NCBI RefSeq assembly: GCF_020711235.1
Contig: NZ_JAJFAV010000008.1
Location: 62,001 to 126,000 of the forward strand
Length of the DNA stretch: 64,000 nucleotides
Origin: Hymenobacter sp. 15J16-1T3B
Lineage (GTDB): Bacteria > Bacteroidota > Bacteroidia > Cytophagales > Hymenobacteraceae
Reading direction: 5' to 3'
The position numbers and the translations under genes were made by a program. This document shows positions 26,179-35,171 of the stretch, in pieces. A model generated the notes under the pieces. The model did not search any database, had not been told where the DNA came from, and saw only the letters and a program-made list of their open reading frames with translations. The first letter of the stretch is position 1. The number at the start of each line of letters is the position of its first letter.

Positions 26179-29100
26179 ATGCAAAAAACCTCTGGAAACA
26201 TCCGGCCGCGGTTTGACCGTGAAATGTCCTCTGGTGCACGCTTTCTGCCGTTGGTGGCGCTCGTGCTGTTGGTAATGAACTTCCTGGCGCTGCCGCTCTC
26301 GGCCCAGAACGTTCCGAATGTGTCATTTCAAGGGCCCATCAACATTACTCAAGGCGGTACTTACACTGGTAACTACCGCAGCAATGACTCCAGTACTCCG
26401 GCCGTGACCATTAGTACCACGCAGCCGGTAGTGCTCCAAAACTGCATCATCGCCAGCGCCAGCGACCTGATCCGCGCGGGGGGCGGCAGCAACGTCACGA
26501 TTCGCAACAGCCAGGGCTACGGCCTGACGCCCACGATGGACAACGTGCCGCGCGGCCGCTTCATCGTCATCAGCGACGGACGCAATCTGGTGGTGGAAAA
26601 CAACTACCTCGACCACACCTGCGGCATCGTGGTGTACCGCTGGACGGGCAACGGCTCGACTTCGGAGACGGTGCGCGTGCGCTACAACCAAGCTACGAAC
26701 ATTGACGGGCGCTTCCGGAACCAGATTTCGGGCAGCGCGCAGGAATACAACGGCAGCTTCATCGGTTTCAACACCGTGCAGGGCGTAGCCAACATGGAGG
26801 TGGCCTTCAACCAGGTCATCAACACGCCCAACGAAAGCTCGACGGGTGACATCATTAACTTCTACAACGCCTCGGGCACGGCTTCGAGCCCGGTGCGGGT
26901 GCACGACAACTTCATCAAGGGCGCCTACCCCTACCCGGCTACCAGCACCAGCTACTCGGGCACGGGCATGACCACCGACGGGGACGGCTCCTCGCCGAGC
27001 ACGACCACGGCCTACGTGGAAGCGTACAACAACCAGTTCCTGGCCACCTCGAACGCGTCGATGAACATTGCCGCCGGCCACGACAACTACTACCACGACA
27101 ACCGTCTGATTACCAGCTCGTACTTCCCCGACGGCTCGCCGATGCGCGCCGTGTACGCCGCTACTTCGATCTTCAACTCCTACCAGATGCCGAGCAACGT
27201 GTTCTTCGGCAACCGCGTGGAGAACAACACCATCGGCTTCCGCAGCGTGGGCTACAACATTCCGTACCCCGACCGCCACGACCTGAGCTACGGCAACTGC
27301 ACCCCGTGCACGGGCACCACGCACCTGCCGAACCCCATCACCCTGGCCACCGAAGACAACGAGTTCGTGTTGTGGCAGCAGAAGCTGCAGCAGAACGGCA
27401 TCACCATCGGCGCCAGCGGCGTGAACCCCACCACGCCGTCGACCAGCCCCGGCTCCACCACGCCGACCACGCCGACCGCCCCCTCGACCGGCACCGGCAC
27501 CACGGGTAGCGGCAACACCGGCAGCACGCCGATGGCCGGCCCGAGCGGTTACACCTTCTTCCGCGGCCTGAACCTGAACGGCTCGGCCGTGACCCTGGAC
27601 GGCAACAACTGGGAAGCCGCTAGCGGCGCCGCCGGCGTATCTGTCAACGCCACGCCCTACTCGGCCCCTGCGGTGACCCTGACCCCGAACACCGACGCGG
27701 CCCGCGCCGACATGATTCGCAACTTCGTGTACGGTCGCAACGTGACGGCTTCGGTTGGCAACGTGGCCAACGGCACCTACGGCGTATACCTCTACGTGTG
27801 GGAAGACAACAACGCCGAAACCTACGACATCTCGGTGGAGGGCCAGACGGTGCGCACGGGCTTCAACAGCGGCGCCGCCGGCAGCTGGCAGCGCCTGGGT
27901 CCCTTCACGGCCAACGTGACCGACGGCACCATCTCGGTGGCTACCTCGGGCGGCGACGCCAACCTCTCGGGCATCGAAATCTGGAAGCAGAGCACGGTGG
28001 CCAACCAGAACCCGACCGTGACCCTGACGGCCGCCAGCACCGTGACGGTGAACACCGCCCTGGCCCTTTCGGCCACGGCCGCTGACGCCGACGGTAGCGT
28101 GGCCAAGGTGGAATTCTTCAACGGCACGACCAAGCTTGGCGAAGACACCTCGGCTCCCTTCACGCTGAGCTACACCCCCACGACCACCGGCACGCTGTCG
28201 CTGACGGCCAAGGCCACGGATAACGCCGGCGGCACCGCCACCTCGACGGCCGTGAGCGTAACGGTAGGCGCGGCTACGGTGGTTACCCCGCCCACCAGCG
28301 GCGGCACCACCGGTCCGACGGGCTACACCTTCTTCCGCGGCCTGAACGTGAACGGCTCGGCCATGACCCTGGACGGCAACACCTGGGAGGCTGGCAGCAA
28401 CGCCGCCAACGTGACTTACAGCGGCGGCTCGCCGCTGACGAGCACCGTGGCGCTGAACCCGAGCACCGACGCTTCGCGCACCGACCTGATCCGCTCCTTT
28501 ATCTGGGGCTACCACGTGACGGCTTCGGTGGGCAACGTGGCCAACGGCACCTACGCCGTGTACCTCTACGTGTTCGAAGACAACAACCCCGAAACCTACG
28601 ACATCTCGGTGGAGGGCCAGAAAGTGCGCACGGGCTTCAACAGCGGCTCGGCCGGTAGCTGGCAGCGCGTGGGCCCCTTCACGGCCAACGTGACCGACGG
28701 TAACGTTTCGGTGGACCTGCAGGGCGGCGCCGCCAACCTCTCGGGCATCGAAATCTGGAAGCAGAGCACGACGACCACCACCCCGACGACGCCTCCGACC
28801 ACCACGCCCACGACGAGCACGCTCTTCCGCGCCATCAACGTGAACGGCTCGGCCACGACCATCGACGGGCTGAACTTTGAGGCGGGCACTACCCCGGCCA
28901 ACGTCAGCACCAACGGCACGCGCCTCACCGCGCCCAACGTGACGCCGAACCCGGCCACCGACGCCGCCCGCACCGGCATGCTCCGCTCCTTCGTGTACGG
29001 CCAGAACCTGCGCTACAACGTGACGAACGTGCCCAACGGCACCTACGACGTGGCCTACTACTTCTTCGAAGACAACGCCGCGGAGACCTTCAGCGCGACG

Positions 29101-29262
29101 GTGAACGGGCAAGCGGTGCTGACCAACTACAACAGCGGCCCGGCCGGCACCTGGCGCAAGACCACCCCGGTTCGGGTGACGGTCAGCAACGGCCAGATCC
29201 TGCTGCAAACCAACGGCGGCTACGCCAACCTCTCGGGCCTAGAAATCTACAAGGTCCAGTAA
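26179..29262 (+). CDS. Secreted beta-helix protein with three malectin-like domains and one Ig-like domain
   Basis: The N-terminus has a signal peptide ending at LPLSAQN (about residue 43); a second ATG at 26224 is a possible start. Residues 50-410 form a right-handed beta-helix paralogous to the protein encoded at 24248-25456. After a Thr/Pro/Ser linker there are three malectin-like carbohydrate-binding domains (about 457-604, 715-862 and 880-1027). Each has FFRGLN or LFRAIN, then NGTY-V, EDN-ET and NLSGIEIW/NLSGLEIY. A bacterial Ig-like domain (about 608-697, with ALSATAADADGSVAKVEFF) sits between the first two. No type IX sorting tail is visible. The domain set suggests a polymer-binding or polymer-processing protein of the cell surface or matrix. 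The catalytic function is unproven. Confidence 0.82.
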   Translation: MQKTSGNIRPRFDREMSSGARFLPLVALVLLVMNFLALPLSAQNVPNVSFQGPINITQGGTYTGNYRSNDSSTPAVTISTTQPVVLQNCIIASASDLIRAGGGSNVTIRNSQGYGLTPTMDNVPRGRFIVISDGRNLVVENNYLDHTCGIVVYRWTGNGSTSETVRVRYNQATNIDGRFRNQISGSAQEYNGSFIGFNTVQGVANMEVAFNQVINTPNESSTGDIINFYNASGTASSPVRVHDNFIKGAYPYPATSTSYSGTGMTTDGDGSSPSTTTAYVEAYNNQFLATSNASMNIAAGHDNYYHDNRLITSSYFPDGSPMRAVYAATSIFNSYQMPSNVFFGNRVENNTIGFRSVGYNIPYPDRHDLSYGNCTPCTGTTHLPNPITLATEDNEFVLWQQKLQQNGITIGASGVNPTTPSTSPGSTTPTTPTAPSTGTGTTGSGNTGSTPMAGPSGYTFFRGLNLNGSAVTLDGNNWEAASGAAGVSVNATPYSAPAVTLTPNTDAARADMIRNFVYGRNVTASVGNVANGTYGVYLYVWEDNNAETYDISVEGQTVRTGFNSGAAGSWQRLGPFTANVTDGTISVATSGGDANLSGIEIWKQSTVANQNPTVTLTAASTVTVNTALALSATAADADGSVAKVEFFNGTTKLGEDTSAPFTLSYTPTTTGTLSLTAKATDNAGGTATSTAVSVTVGAATVVTPPTSGGTTGPTGYTFFRGLNVNGSAMTLDGNTWEAGSNAANVTYSGGSPLTSTVALNPSTDASRTDLIRSFIWGYHVTASVGNVANGTYAVYLYVFEDNNPETYDISVEGQKVRTGFNSGSAGSWQRVGPFTANVTDGNVSVDLQGGAANLSGIEIWKQSTTTTTPTTPPTTTPTTSTLFRAINVNGSATTIDGLNFEAGTTPANVSTNGTRLTAPNVTPNPATDAARTGMLRSFVYGQNLRYNVTNVPNGTYDVAYYFFEDNAAETFSATVNGQAVLTNYNSGPAGTWRKTTPVRVTVSNGQILLQTNGGYANLSGLEIYKVQ
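27547..27990 (+). repeat. In-gene tandem domain repeat, unit 1
   Basis: This segment encodes the first malectin-like domain. It is highly similar at DNA level to 28321-28765 (unit 2), including long exact stretches around the codons for YDISVEGQ and RTGFNSG. The third unit (28816-29262) is more divergent. The near-identity of units 1 and 2 points to a recent duplication. Confidence 0.75.
28321..28765 (+). repeat. In-gene tandem domain repeat, unit 2
   Basis: This segment encodes the second malectin-like domain and closely matches unit 1 at 27547-27990 in DNA sequence. It is separated from unit 1 by the Ig-like domain. Confidence 0.75.
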
Positions 29263-29283
29263 ATTTCCACCAGCTCCTCGGTA

Positions 29284-29313
29284 CAGCGCCCGGCCCTGCA
29301 AGGCCGGGCGCTG
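29284..29313 (+). terminator. Strong terminator hairpin after the beta-helix/malectin gene
   Basis: A perfect 12-bp GC-rich stem (CAGCGCCCGGCC / GGCCGGGCGCTG) with a 6-nt loop begins 22 bp after the stop codon. The T-tract after it is short, so it may act with the next hairpin. Confidence 0.7.
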
Positions 29314-29382
29314 TTGCGTTATAGCCCCGTTGCGGGGCAAATCGGCGCCCGCTTACCAGCAGAAATAGATTTTCCTTTCCCC

Positions 29383-29409
29383 AGCCCGCCCCGTGGTGCG
29401 GGCTTTTTT
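29383..29409 (+). terminator. Second rho-independent terminator before gmd
   Basis: AGCCCGC and GCGGGCT form a 7-bp stem with an 8-nt loop, followed by six T residues. With the hairpin at 29284-29313 and a small GCCCC/GGGGC hairpin at 29324-29338, it isolates gmd from upstream transcription. The AT-rich stretch 29430-29560 that follows is the probable gmd promoter region. Confidence 0.85.
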
Positions 29410-29562
29410 GTGCTTAGCCCCCACATATAGAATTATTCCGCTCAATTAAATAATTTTTCCTACAACAACCATTGCAATTACCAATTCAAATACAATTATT
29501 TGCTGGCAAAGTTCTAGAGTGCTGCTTTTCCAGAATTTCCACCAATTATAGTTTCTCCGCCC

Positions 29563-30675
29563 ATGAAGCGCGCCCTCATCACCGGTATCACCGGCCAGGA
29601 TGGAGCCTACCTGGCTGAACTGCTCCTCAGCAAAGGCTACGAAGTGCACGGCATCAAGCGCCGCTCCTCGCTCTTCAATACCGACCGTATCGACCACCTC
29701 TACCAAGACCCGCACGAATCGGATGTGCGCTTCAAGCTCCACTACGGCGACTTGACGGACTCGACCAACCTGATCCGCATCGTGCAGGAAGTGCAGCCCG
29801 ACGAGATTTACAACCTCGGCGCCATGTCGCACGTGAAGGTGTCGTTCGACACGCCCGAGTACGTGGCCGACGTGGACGGCATCGGCACCTTGCGCCTGCT
29901 GGAGGCCGTGCGCATCCTGGGCCTGACGCACAAGACGCGCATCTACCAAGCTTCGACCTCGGAGCTGTACGGGCTGGTGCAGGAAGTGCCGCAGCGCGAA
30001 ACCACGCCGTTTTACCCCCGCTCGCCCTACGCCGTGGCCAAGCTCTACGGCTACTGGATTACGGTCAACTACCGCGAGGCGTACCAGATGTACGCCTGCA
30101 ACGGCATCCTCTTCAACCACGAAAGCCCGCTGCGCGGCGAAACCTTCGTCACCCGCAAAATCACCCGCGGAGTGAGCCGCATCGGGCTGGGCCTGCAGGA
30201 CAAAATCTACCTGGGCAACCTGGACGCGCGCCGCGACTGGGGCCACGCCAAAGACTACGTGGAGGCCATGTGGCGCATCCTGCAGCAGGACACGCCCGAG
30301 GACTTCGTCATTGCCACCGGCGTAACGACCACCGTGCGCGACTTTGTGCGCATGGCCTTTGCCGAGCTGGGCGTAGAGTTGACTTTCTTCGGCGAGGGCG
30401 CCGACGAAACCGGCCACGTGGTGGCCTGCCACAATTCGGATTACCAGCTGCCACTGGGCAAGGAAGTGGTGGCCGTGGACCCCACCTATTACCGCCCCAC
30501 CGAAGTGGAGTTGCTCATCGGCGACCCCACGAAAGCGCAACAGAAACTGGGCTGGACGCCCCGCTACGATCTGCCCGCGCTGGTGCAAGACATGATGCAG
30601 GCCGACCTGGAAGTATTTCGCCGCGACGCGGTGCTGCTCGAAGCCGGCCACCGCGTGCTCAACTACTACGAATAG
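29563..30675 (+). CDS. gmd: GDP-mannose 4,6-dehydratase
   Basis: This enzyme turns GDP-mannose into GDP-4-keto-6-deoxymannose, the first step to GDP-L-fucose. The extended-SDR NAD(P) motif is [12 protein letters not shown] (residues 8-19). The catalytic set is STSELYG with [10 protein letters not shown] (YxxxK). The hallmark GMD sequence [16 protein letters not shown] is intact. The length of 370 aa is standard. It is followed by GDP-fucose synthase across a 121-bp spacer filled with an inverted-repeat element. Confidence 0.97.
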   Translation: MKRALITGITGQDGAYLAELLLSKGYEVHGIKRRSSLFNTDRIDHLYQDPHESDVRFKLHYGDLTDSTNLIRIVQEVQPDEIYNLGAMSHVKVSFDTPEYVADVDGIGTLRLLEAVRILGLTHKTRIYQASTSELYGLVQEVPQRETTPFYPRSPYAVAKLYGYWITVNYREAYQMYACNGILFNHESPLRGETFVTRKITRGVSRIGLGLQDKIYLGNLDARRDWGHAKDYVEAMWRILQQDTPEDFVIATGVTTTVRDFVRMAFAELGVELTFFGEGADETGHVVACHNSDYQLPLGKEVVAVDPTYYRPTEVELLIGDPTKAQQKLGWTPRYDLPALVQDMMQADLEVFRRDAVLLEAGHRVLNYYE

Positions 30676-30677
30676 CC

Positions 30678-30789
30678 GTGACCTGGTGAGGGGGTGAACT
30701 GGTGAGTTGACGTTCCGCTTGCGCAAGCTGCGCGGTGCGCGCCACCAGCCCATCCAGCTCACCGGCTCACCCCCTCACAATTTCACCTT
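30678..30789. repeat. Intercistronic inverted-repeat element, copy B (8-mer arms)
   Basis: This 112-bp element has a 33-nt left arm of four 8-mer units related to KGTGAANT (for example GGTGAGGG, GGTGAACT). A 28-nt core begins with CGTTC and contains GCGC-N5-GCGC. The right arm is inverted; the two arms match at about 26 of 32 positions. It occupies almost the entire gmd-fcl spacer. Its length and core offset are identical to copy C at 49678-49789. Confidence 0.75.
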
Positions 30790-30796
30790 TCCAAAC

Positions 30797-31759
30797 ATGG
30801 ACCTGAACGCCAAAATCTACGTGGCGGGCCACCGCGGCATGGTGGGCTCGGCTTTCGTGCGGCGCCTGCGCCGCGCCGGCTACACCAACATCGTTACGCG
30901 CACCTCCAAGGAGCTGGACCTGCGCGACCAGGCAGCCGTGACGGCATTCTTCGCCGAGGAGCAGCCCGAGTACGTGCTGCTGGCCGCCGCCAAAGTGGGC
31001 GGCATCTACGCCAACAACACCTACCGCGCCGATTTTCTGTACGACAACCTCATGATTGAGGGCAACGTGCTCGACCAGGCCTACCGCCACGGCGTGAAGA
31101 AGCTGTTGTACCTGGGCTCCTCTTGCATCTACCCCAAGCTGGCCCCGCAGCCCATCCGCGAGGAGTACCTGCTGACCGGGCAACTGGAGCCGACCAACGA
31201 GCCCTACGCTATTTCCAAGATTGCCGGCCTGAAGATGTGCGAAGCCTACCGCGACCAGCACGGCTGCAACTTCATCACGGTGATGCCCACCAACCTCTAC
31301 GGCCCGCACGACAACTACGACCTGCAGAACTCGCACGTCATGGCCGCGCTGCTGCGCAAATTCAGCGAAGCGGCCGAGCTGAACCTGCCCGAGGTGACCG
31401 TGTGGGGCAGCGGCGAGCCGCGCCGCGAGTTTCTGCACGTGGACGATTTGGCCGACGCCTGCCTGCACCTGATGCTGCACTACGACGGCCGCGAGCCGGT
31501 GAACGTGGGCACCGGCGAAGACCTGACCATCCGCGAGTTGGCGGGCCTGCTGGCCGAGCTGACGGGCTTCCGCGGCCAGGTTGTGTTCGACAGCAGCAAG
31601 CCCGACGGCACCATGCGCAAGCTGCTCGACGTGAGCCGCCTGCACGGCCTGGGCTGGCACCACCGGATCAGCCTGCGCGAGGGCCTGGTTCGCACCATCG
31701 CCGACGCCGAGTGGCGCCACCTGCTGGCCCCGCAACCCGAACCGATGCTGGCGGCCTGA
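30797..31759 (+). CDS. fcl: GDP-L-fucose synthase
   Basis: This SDR enzyme epimerises and reduces GDP-4-keto-6-deoxymannose to GDP-L-fucose, completing the pathway begun by gmd. The start at 30797 gives [19 protein letters not shown] with the Rossmann glycine motif. The catalytic residues are in [13 protein letters not shown] and YAISKIAG (YxxxK), and [10 protein letters not shown] is family-typical. The length of 320 aa is normal. The upstream open frame lies in the repeat element and is not used. Confidence 0.97.
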   Translation: MDLNAKIYVAGHRGMVGSAFVRRLRRAGYTNIVTRTSKELDLRDQAAVTAFFAEEQPEYVLLAAAKVGGIYANNTYRADFLYDNLMIEGNVLDQAYRHGVKKLLYLGSSCIYPKLAPQPIREEYLLTGQLEPTNEPYAISKIAGLKMCEAYRDQHGCNFITVMPTNLYGPHDNYDLQNSHVMAALLRKFSEAAELNLPEVTVWGSGEPRREFLHVDDLADACLHLMLHYDGREPVNVGTGEDLTIRELAGLLAELTGFRGQVVFDSSKPDGTMRKLLDVSRLHGLGWHHRISLREGLVRTIADAEWRHLLAPQPEPMLAA

Positions 31760-31798
31760 GCCCGGGCGAGTTTCCACCCTCTACCCCCTGCTTGGCCC

Positions 31799-33046
31799 AT
31801 GCACCAGCTACTCGAACGAGCCCAACGCCGCGCCGGCCGCCTGCTGCGCGAGTGGGTCCCCCTGAACCTGCACTACCGTCCGGTGGGCATTCACCCCAGC
31901 AGCCGGGCGCTGCCCGAGGTGCCCAGCGCCGCTGCTACGTACTACGAAGTGGTGGCGGCCCACACCTCGCAGACCGATATTCCGGCCGCGTTTTACGAAG
32001 CCGCCTCGGCCTACGGCGGGCACTTGCACAGCAAGCCCCCGCGCACCGAGGAAGTGCCCGCCGCCTTTGTGCTGGAGCTACATGATGGGCGCCTCTACGC
32101 CGACAACAACGACTCGGTGGCCGTGGTGGCCGCCGACGACCGGCTGGTGGGCGACGCCTCGTTTCAGTACACCAACAAAACCTGGGAAACCATCCGGCCC
32201 GAGGACAACAACATCTTCCGGCAGGCTTATTTCCTGGAGCCAGTGCCCGTGCGCGGCACCGTGTGCAGCCTGCTGGCGGGCGGCGGGGCGGCCATCGGCA
32301 ACTTCTACCACTGGCTCATCGACTCGGTGCCGCGCCTGCATTTGCTGCAGGCCGCCGGGCTGCTGCGCGAGGTGGACTACTTTCTGGTGTACAACCGCGA
32401 CTGGCGCTTCGTGCAGCAGACGCTCACGCCGCTGGGCATCCGGCCTGAGCAAATCATCGACGTGCGCACCCACCGGCACCTGCGCGCCGACCGCCTGCTG
32501 GTGACCTCGCCGGTGCGCGGCACCGGGGCGCACACGCCGGAGTGGGCCTGCGACTTTTTGCGCCGCAGCTACCTGCCGCCCGATCCAGGCCTGGTGGAGG
32601 CGCGCAAGTTCTCGCCCTACGTCTACATCAGCCGCCGCGACGCCGACGCCCGCCACGTGCTCAACGAGGCCGCCGTGGAAGAGCTGCTGCGGCCCTACGG
32701 CTTCCGCACCTACGTGCTCAGCCAGCTCTCCTTCGCCGAAAAAGTGGCGCTGTTTGGCGGCGCCAAGGCCATTGTGGCGCCCGTGGGCGCCGGGCTGAGC
32801 AATTTGGTCTTTGCCCCGACGGATACGCCGGTGCTGGAGCTGCTGCCCCAGGGCTTCGTGGTACCCGATTTCATGGAGCTGAGCTACCGGCTCGGGCTGG
32901 CGTACCACTGGCTGGTGTGCCCGAATCCGCAGGCCGCCACCAACCTGGGCGACGCCCGTCGGGAGCACCTTACCGTCGACCTGAACGCGCTGCGTTCCTG
33001 CCTTCCCCACCTGCTCGGCCAGTCGGCCGGGGCGGTGGCCCCCTGA
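31799..33046 (+). CDS. Glycosyltransferase family 61 (DUF563-like)
   Basis: The central block GNFYHWLIDSVPRLHLLQAAG (split by variable residues in relatives) and the later YVYISRRDADARHVLNEAAV and IVAPVGAGLSNLVFAP segments match GT61/DUF563 capsule enzymes. Members act in capsular polysaccharide synthesis and transfer xylose or related sugars in other organisms. A neighbouring UDP-xylose-synthase-like gene makes a pentose donor conceivable, but that is inference. The length of 415 aa is ordinary. Confidence 0.8.
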   Translation: MHQLLERAQRRAGRLLREWVPLNLHYRPVGIHPSSRALPEVPSAAATYYEVVAAHTSQTDIPAAFYEAASAYGGHLHSKPPRTEEVPAAFVLELHDGRLYADNNDSVAVVAADDRLVGDASFQYTNKTWETIRPEDNNIFRQAYFLEPVPVRGTVCSLLAGGGAAIGNFYHWLIDSVPRLHLLQAAGLLREVDYFLVYNRDWRFVQQTLTPLGIRPEQIIDVRTHRHLRADRLLVTSPVRGTGAHTPEWACDFLRRSYLPPDPGLVEARKFSPYVYISRRDADARHVLNEAAVEELLRPYGFRTYVLSQLSFAEKVALFGGAKAIVAPVGAGLSNLVFAPTDTPVLELLPQGFVVPDFMELSYRLGLAYHWLVCPNPQAATNLGDARREHLTVDLNALRSCLPHLLGQSAGAVAP

Positions 33047-33106
33047 CGACCGCGGCCGCGGGGCGCCACCTCTCCGGCCTGTTTTTTTCTCTGACTTCCG
33101 CCAGTC

Positions 33107-35113
33107 ATGGGTGCTAGCACTCCTTCCGTTTTGCTGTCCATCGTGAGCTGGAACAGCGCCGCCACCATCGAAGCCTGCCTGCGCTCGGTGCTGCGGCAGA
33201 GCTACCGCGACTTCGTGGTGTGGGTGGTCGACAACGCCTCGGCCGACGACACCTGCGCCCGCGTGGCCGCCCTGGCCGCCGAGGACGCCCGCGTGCGCCT
33301 GCACCGCCTGCCGCAGAACACTGGCTTCTGCGGCGGCCACAACTACGCCCTCGACCGCACCCGCACCGACTACGTGCTGCTGGTGAACCCCGACGTGGAC
33401 ATGGCGCCCGATTACCTCGCCCGCGCCCTCTCGGCCATGCAGCGCGACGCCCGCATCGGGGCCGTGTGCGGGCTGCTGGTGCAAAGCCACGACGCGGACC
33501 CGCGCATCGACTCGGCCGGGCTGCTGCCCTTGGCGGGCGGACGCTACGGCCTGCGCCACCACAACGAACTGCTAAGCCAAGCCAACGTGCAGCCCGGCTG
33601 GGTGGCCGGCGCCGACGGGGCCCTGCCCCTGTACCGCCGCCGTTTCATCAACGATTTGCGGGTGGAAGGACAGTTTTTCGACGAGCGGTTTTTCGCCCAC
33701 AAAGAAGACTGGGACGTGGCCTGGCGCGGCGAGCTGTACGGTTGGCGCACCTGGCTGGAGCCGAGCTGCCGGGCCGTGCACCCGCGCGTGTTCCGGCCCG
33801 GCAACTGGGCCCTGCGCCAGCGACTGAACGGCGCCATCAAGGCCGACGCGGTCAAGAACCAACTGCTGCTGCTGATCAAGAACGCCCCCGCGGGCCGCGC
33901 GCTGCGCACTTGGCTGCGCGCCTTGCCCCGGCAGCTGGCCATTCTGCTGTTCCTGGTGTTGCGCGAACCCCGCTCCCTGACGGCTTACCGCTACGTGTGG
34001 CGGCACCGCCGGGCGTTGTGGGCGTCGCGGCAGCGGGTGCAGACCCGCGCCCACCAGGGCTGGCCTCCGCCGCCCGAGCAGCCCCTGCCTACCCCGCCCC
34101 TGCTCAGCATTTGCGTGCCCTGCTACCACCGCCCCGAGCTGCTGAGCCGGGCGCTGGCCTCCATTGGCCCGCTGCCGGCCGAGGTGGAGGTCATCGTTTC
34201 CGACAACTCCGTGGCCGACGACGCCTGCGAGGAAGCAGCCCACCGCCTGCTCGTGCCCCAGCCCGCCGCCCAGTGGCGCTACTACCGCAACCCCGCCGGC
34301 AGCACCGCCGTCGACAACTTTCGCCTGTGCCTGCAGCGGGCCCGCGGCCGCTACGTGCTGCACCTGCACGACGACGACTACCTGCTGCCCAACGGCTTGG
34401 AGCAGATGCTCAGCACGCTGCGGCGGGTGCAGCTGACCCACGCGGCCGTGCTCTTCGGCGTGGAGGTGGTGGACATGCAGCAGCAGCGCTTGCGCTACCA
34501 GCGCGCCCGCCAGGAAAGCTACCTACCGCCGGCCGAAGCCGTGGAGCAGCTGCTGACCAATTCCTCGTTTGTGCGCATTCCGGCCATTGTGGTGAGCCGG
34601 GCGGCCTACGCCGAAGCCGGGGGCCTCGACGAAAGCCAGGGCAGCACCGCCGACACGGACCTATGGGCCCGGGTGTTTGCCCGGCACGGCGTGCTGCGCG
34701 TGCCCGCCTGCACGGCGGCCTACACGGTGCACACCGGAGCCATTACGGCCCGCATGTTCACCCCCGCTACCGTCGACAACCTGCTGCGCATTTTCGAGAA
34801 GGTGCGCGCCACCGGGCTGCTGCCCGAGCCGCGGCTGCGCCGGGCACGGGCGCACTTCTTTCACCAGTTCATCCTCGCCGGGGCCTACCGCAGCCTGCAG
34901 CAGCACGACGCCGACGCCGCCCGGCAGGTGTTGCAGCTCTTCGAATTGCCCGCGCTGCGCCCGCTTGCCGTGCCGGCCCGCTGGGCGCCAGCCCGCCTGG
35001 GCCTCACGGCCCTGTTGCGCGGCACGCCGCGGCTGCCCGGGTCCGGCACCTCGGCCCCGCCCACCGCGGCCCGCTCCGCTTCATCTACTGCCACACCCGC
35101 TACGGCCCACTAA
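33107..35113 (+). CDS. Fused double GT2 glycosyltransferase
   Basis: Two complete GT-A domains lie in one chain of 668 aa. The first (about 1-300) resembles rhamnosyltransferases, with VVDNASADDT, the NTGFCGGHNYAL motif and VNPDVD as the metal site. After an Arg/Pro-rich linker, the second (about 325-600) restarts with LLSICVPCYHRPELL and has DNSVADD and LHLHDDDYLLP. Such fusions can add two consecutive sugars or a repeating pair. Single-domain GT2 enzymes are usually 250-350 aa. Donors are unknown. Confidence 0.85.
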   Translation: MGASTPSVLLSIVSWNSAATIEACLRSVLRQSYRDFVVWVVDNASADDTCARVAALAAEDARVRLHRLPQNTGFCGGHNYALDRTRTDYVLLVNPDVDMAPDYLARALSAMQRDARIGAVCGLLVQSHDADPRIDSAGLLPLAGGRYGLRHHNELLSQANVQPGWVAGADGALPLYRRRFINDLRVEGQFFDERFFAHKEDWDVAWRGELYGWRTWLEPSCRAVHPRVFRPGNWALRQRLNGAIKADAVKNQLLLLIKNAPAGRALRTWLRALPRQLAILLFLVLREPRSLTAYRYVWRHRRALWASRQRVQTRAHQGWPPPPEQPLPTPPLLSICVPCYHRPELLSRALASIGPLPAEVEVIVSDNSVADDACEEAAHRLLVPQPAAQWRYYRNPAGSTAVDNFRLCLQRARGRYVLHLHDDDYLLPNGLEQMLSTLRRVQLTHAAVLFGVEVVDMQQQRLRYQRARQESYLPPAEAVEQLLTNSSFVRIPAIVVSRAAYAEAGGLDESQGSTADTDLWARVFARHGVLRVPACTAAYTVHTGAITARMFTPATVDNLLRIFEKVRATGLLPEPRLRRARAHFFHQFILAGAYRSLQQHDADAARQVLQLFELPALRPLAVPARWAPARLGLTALLRGTPRLPGSGTSAPPTAARSASSTATPATAH

Positions 35114-35171
35114 GCCCATTACTCCTCACCGGCCTGCTGCAACCGACTTCTCCACCAACAACCGCTTCCTC

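Noticed and set aside
26323-29208. A 961-codon open frame on the minus strand opposite the beta-helix/malectin gene
   Set aside because: It is exactly antisense to a well-supported secreted protein, is low-complexity (Gly/Arg/Val/His) and has no domain. Long antisense frames are expected from GC-rich third positions.
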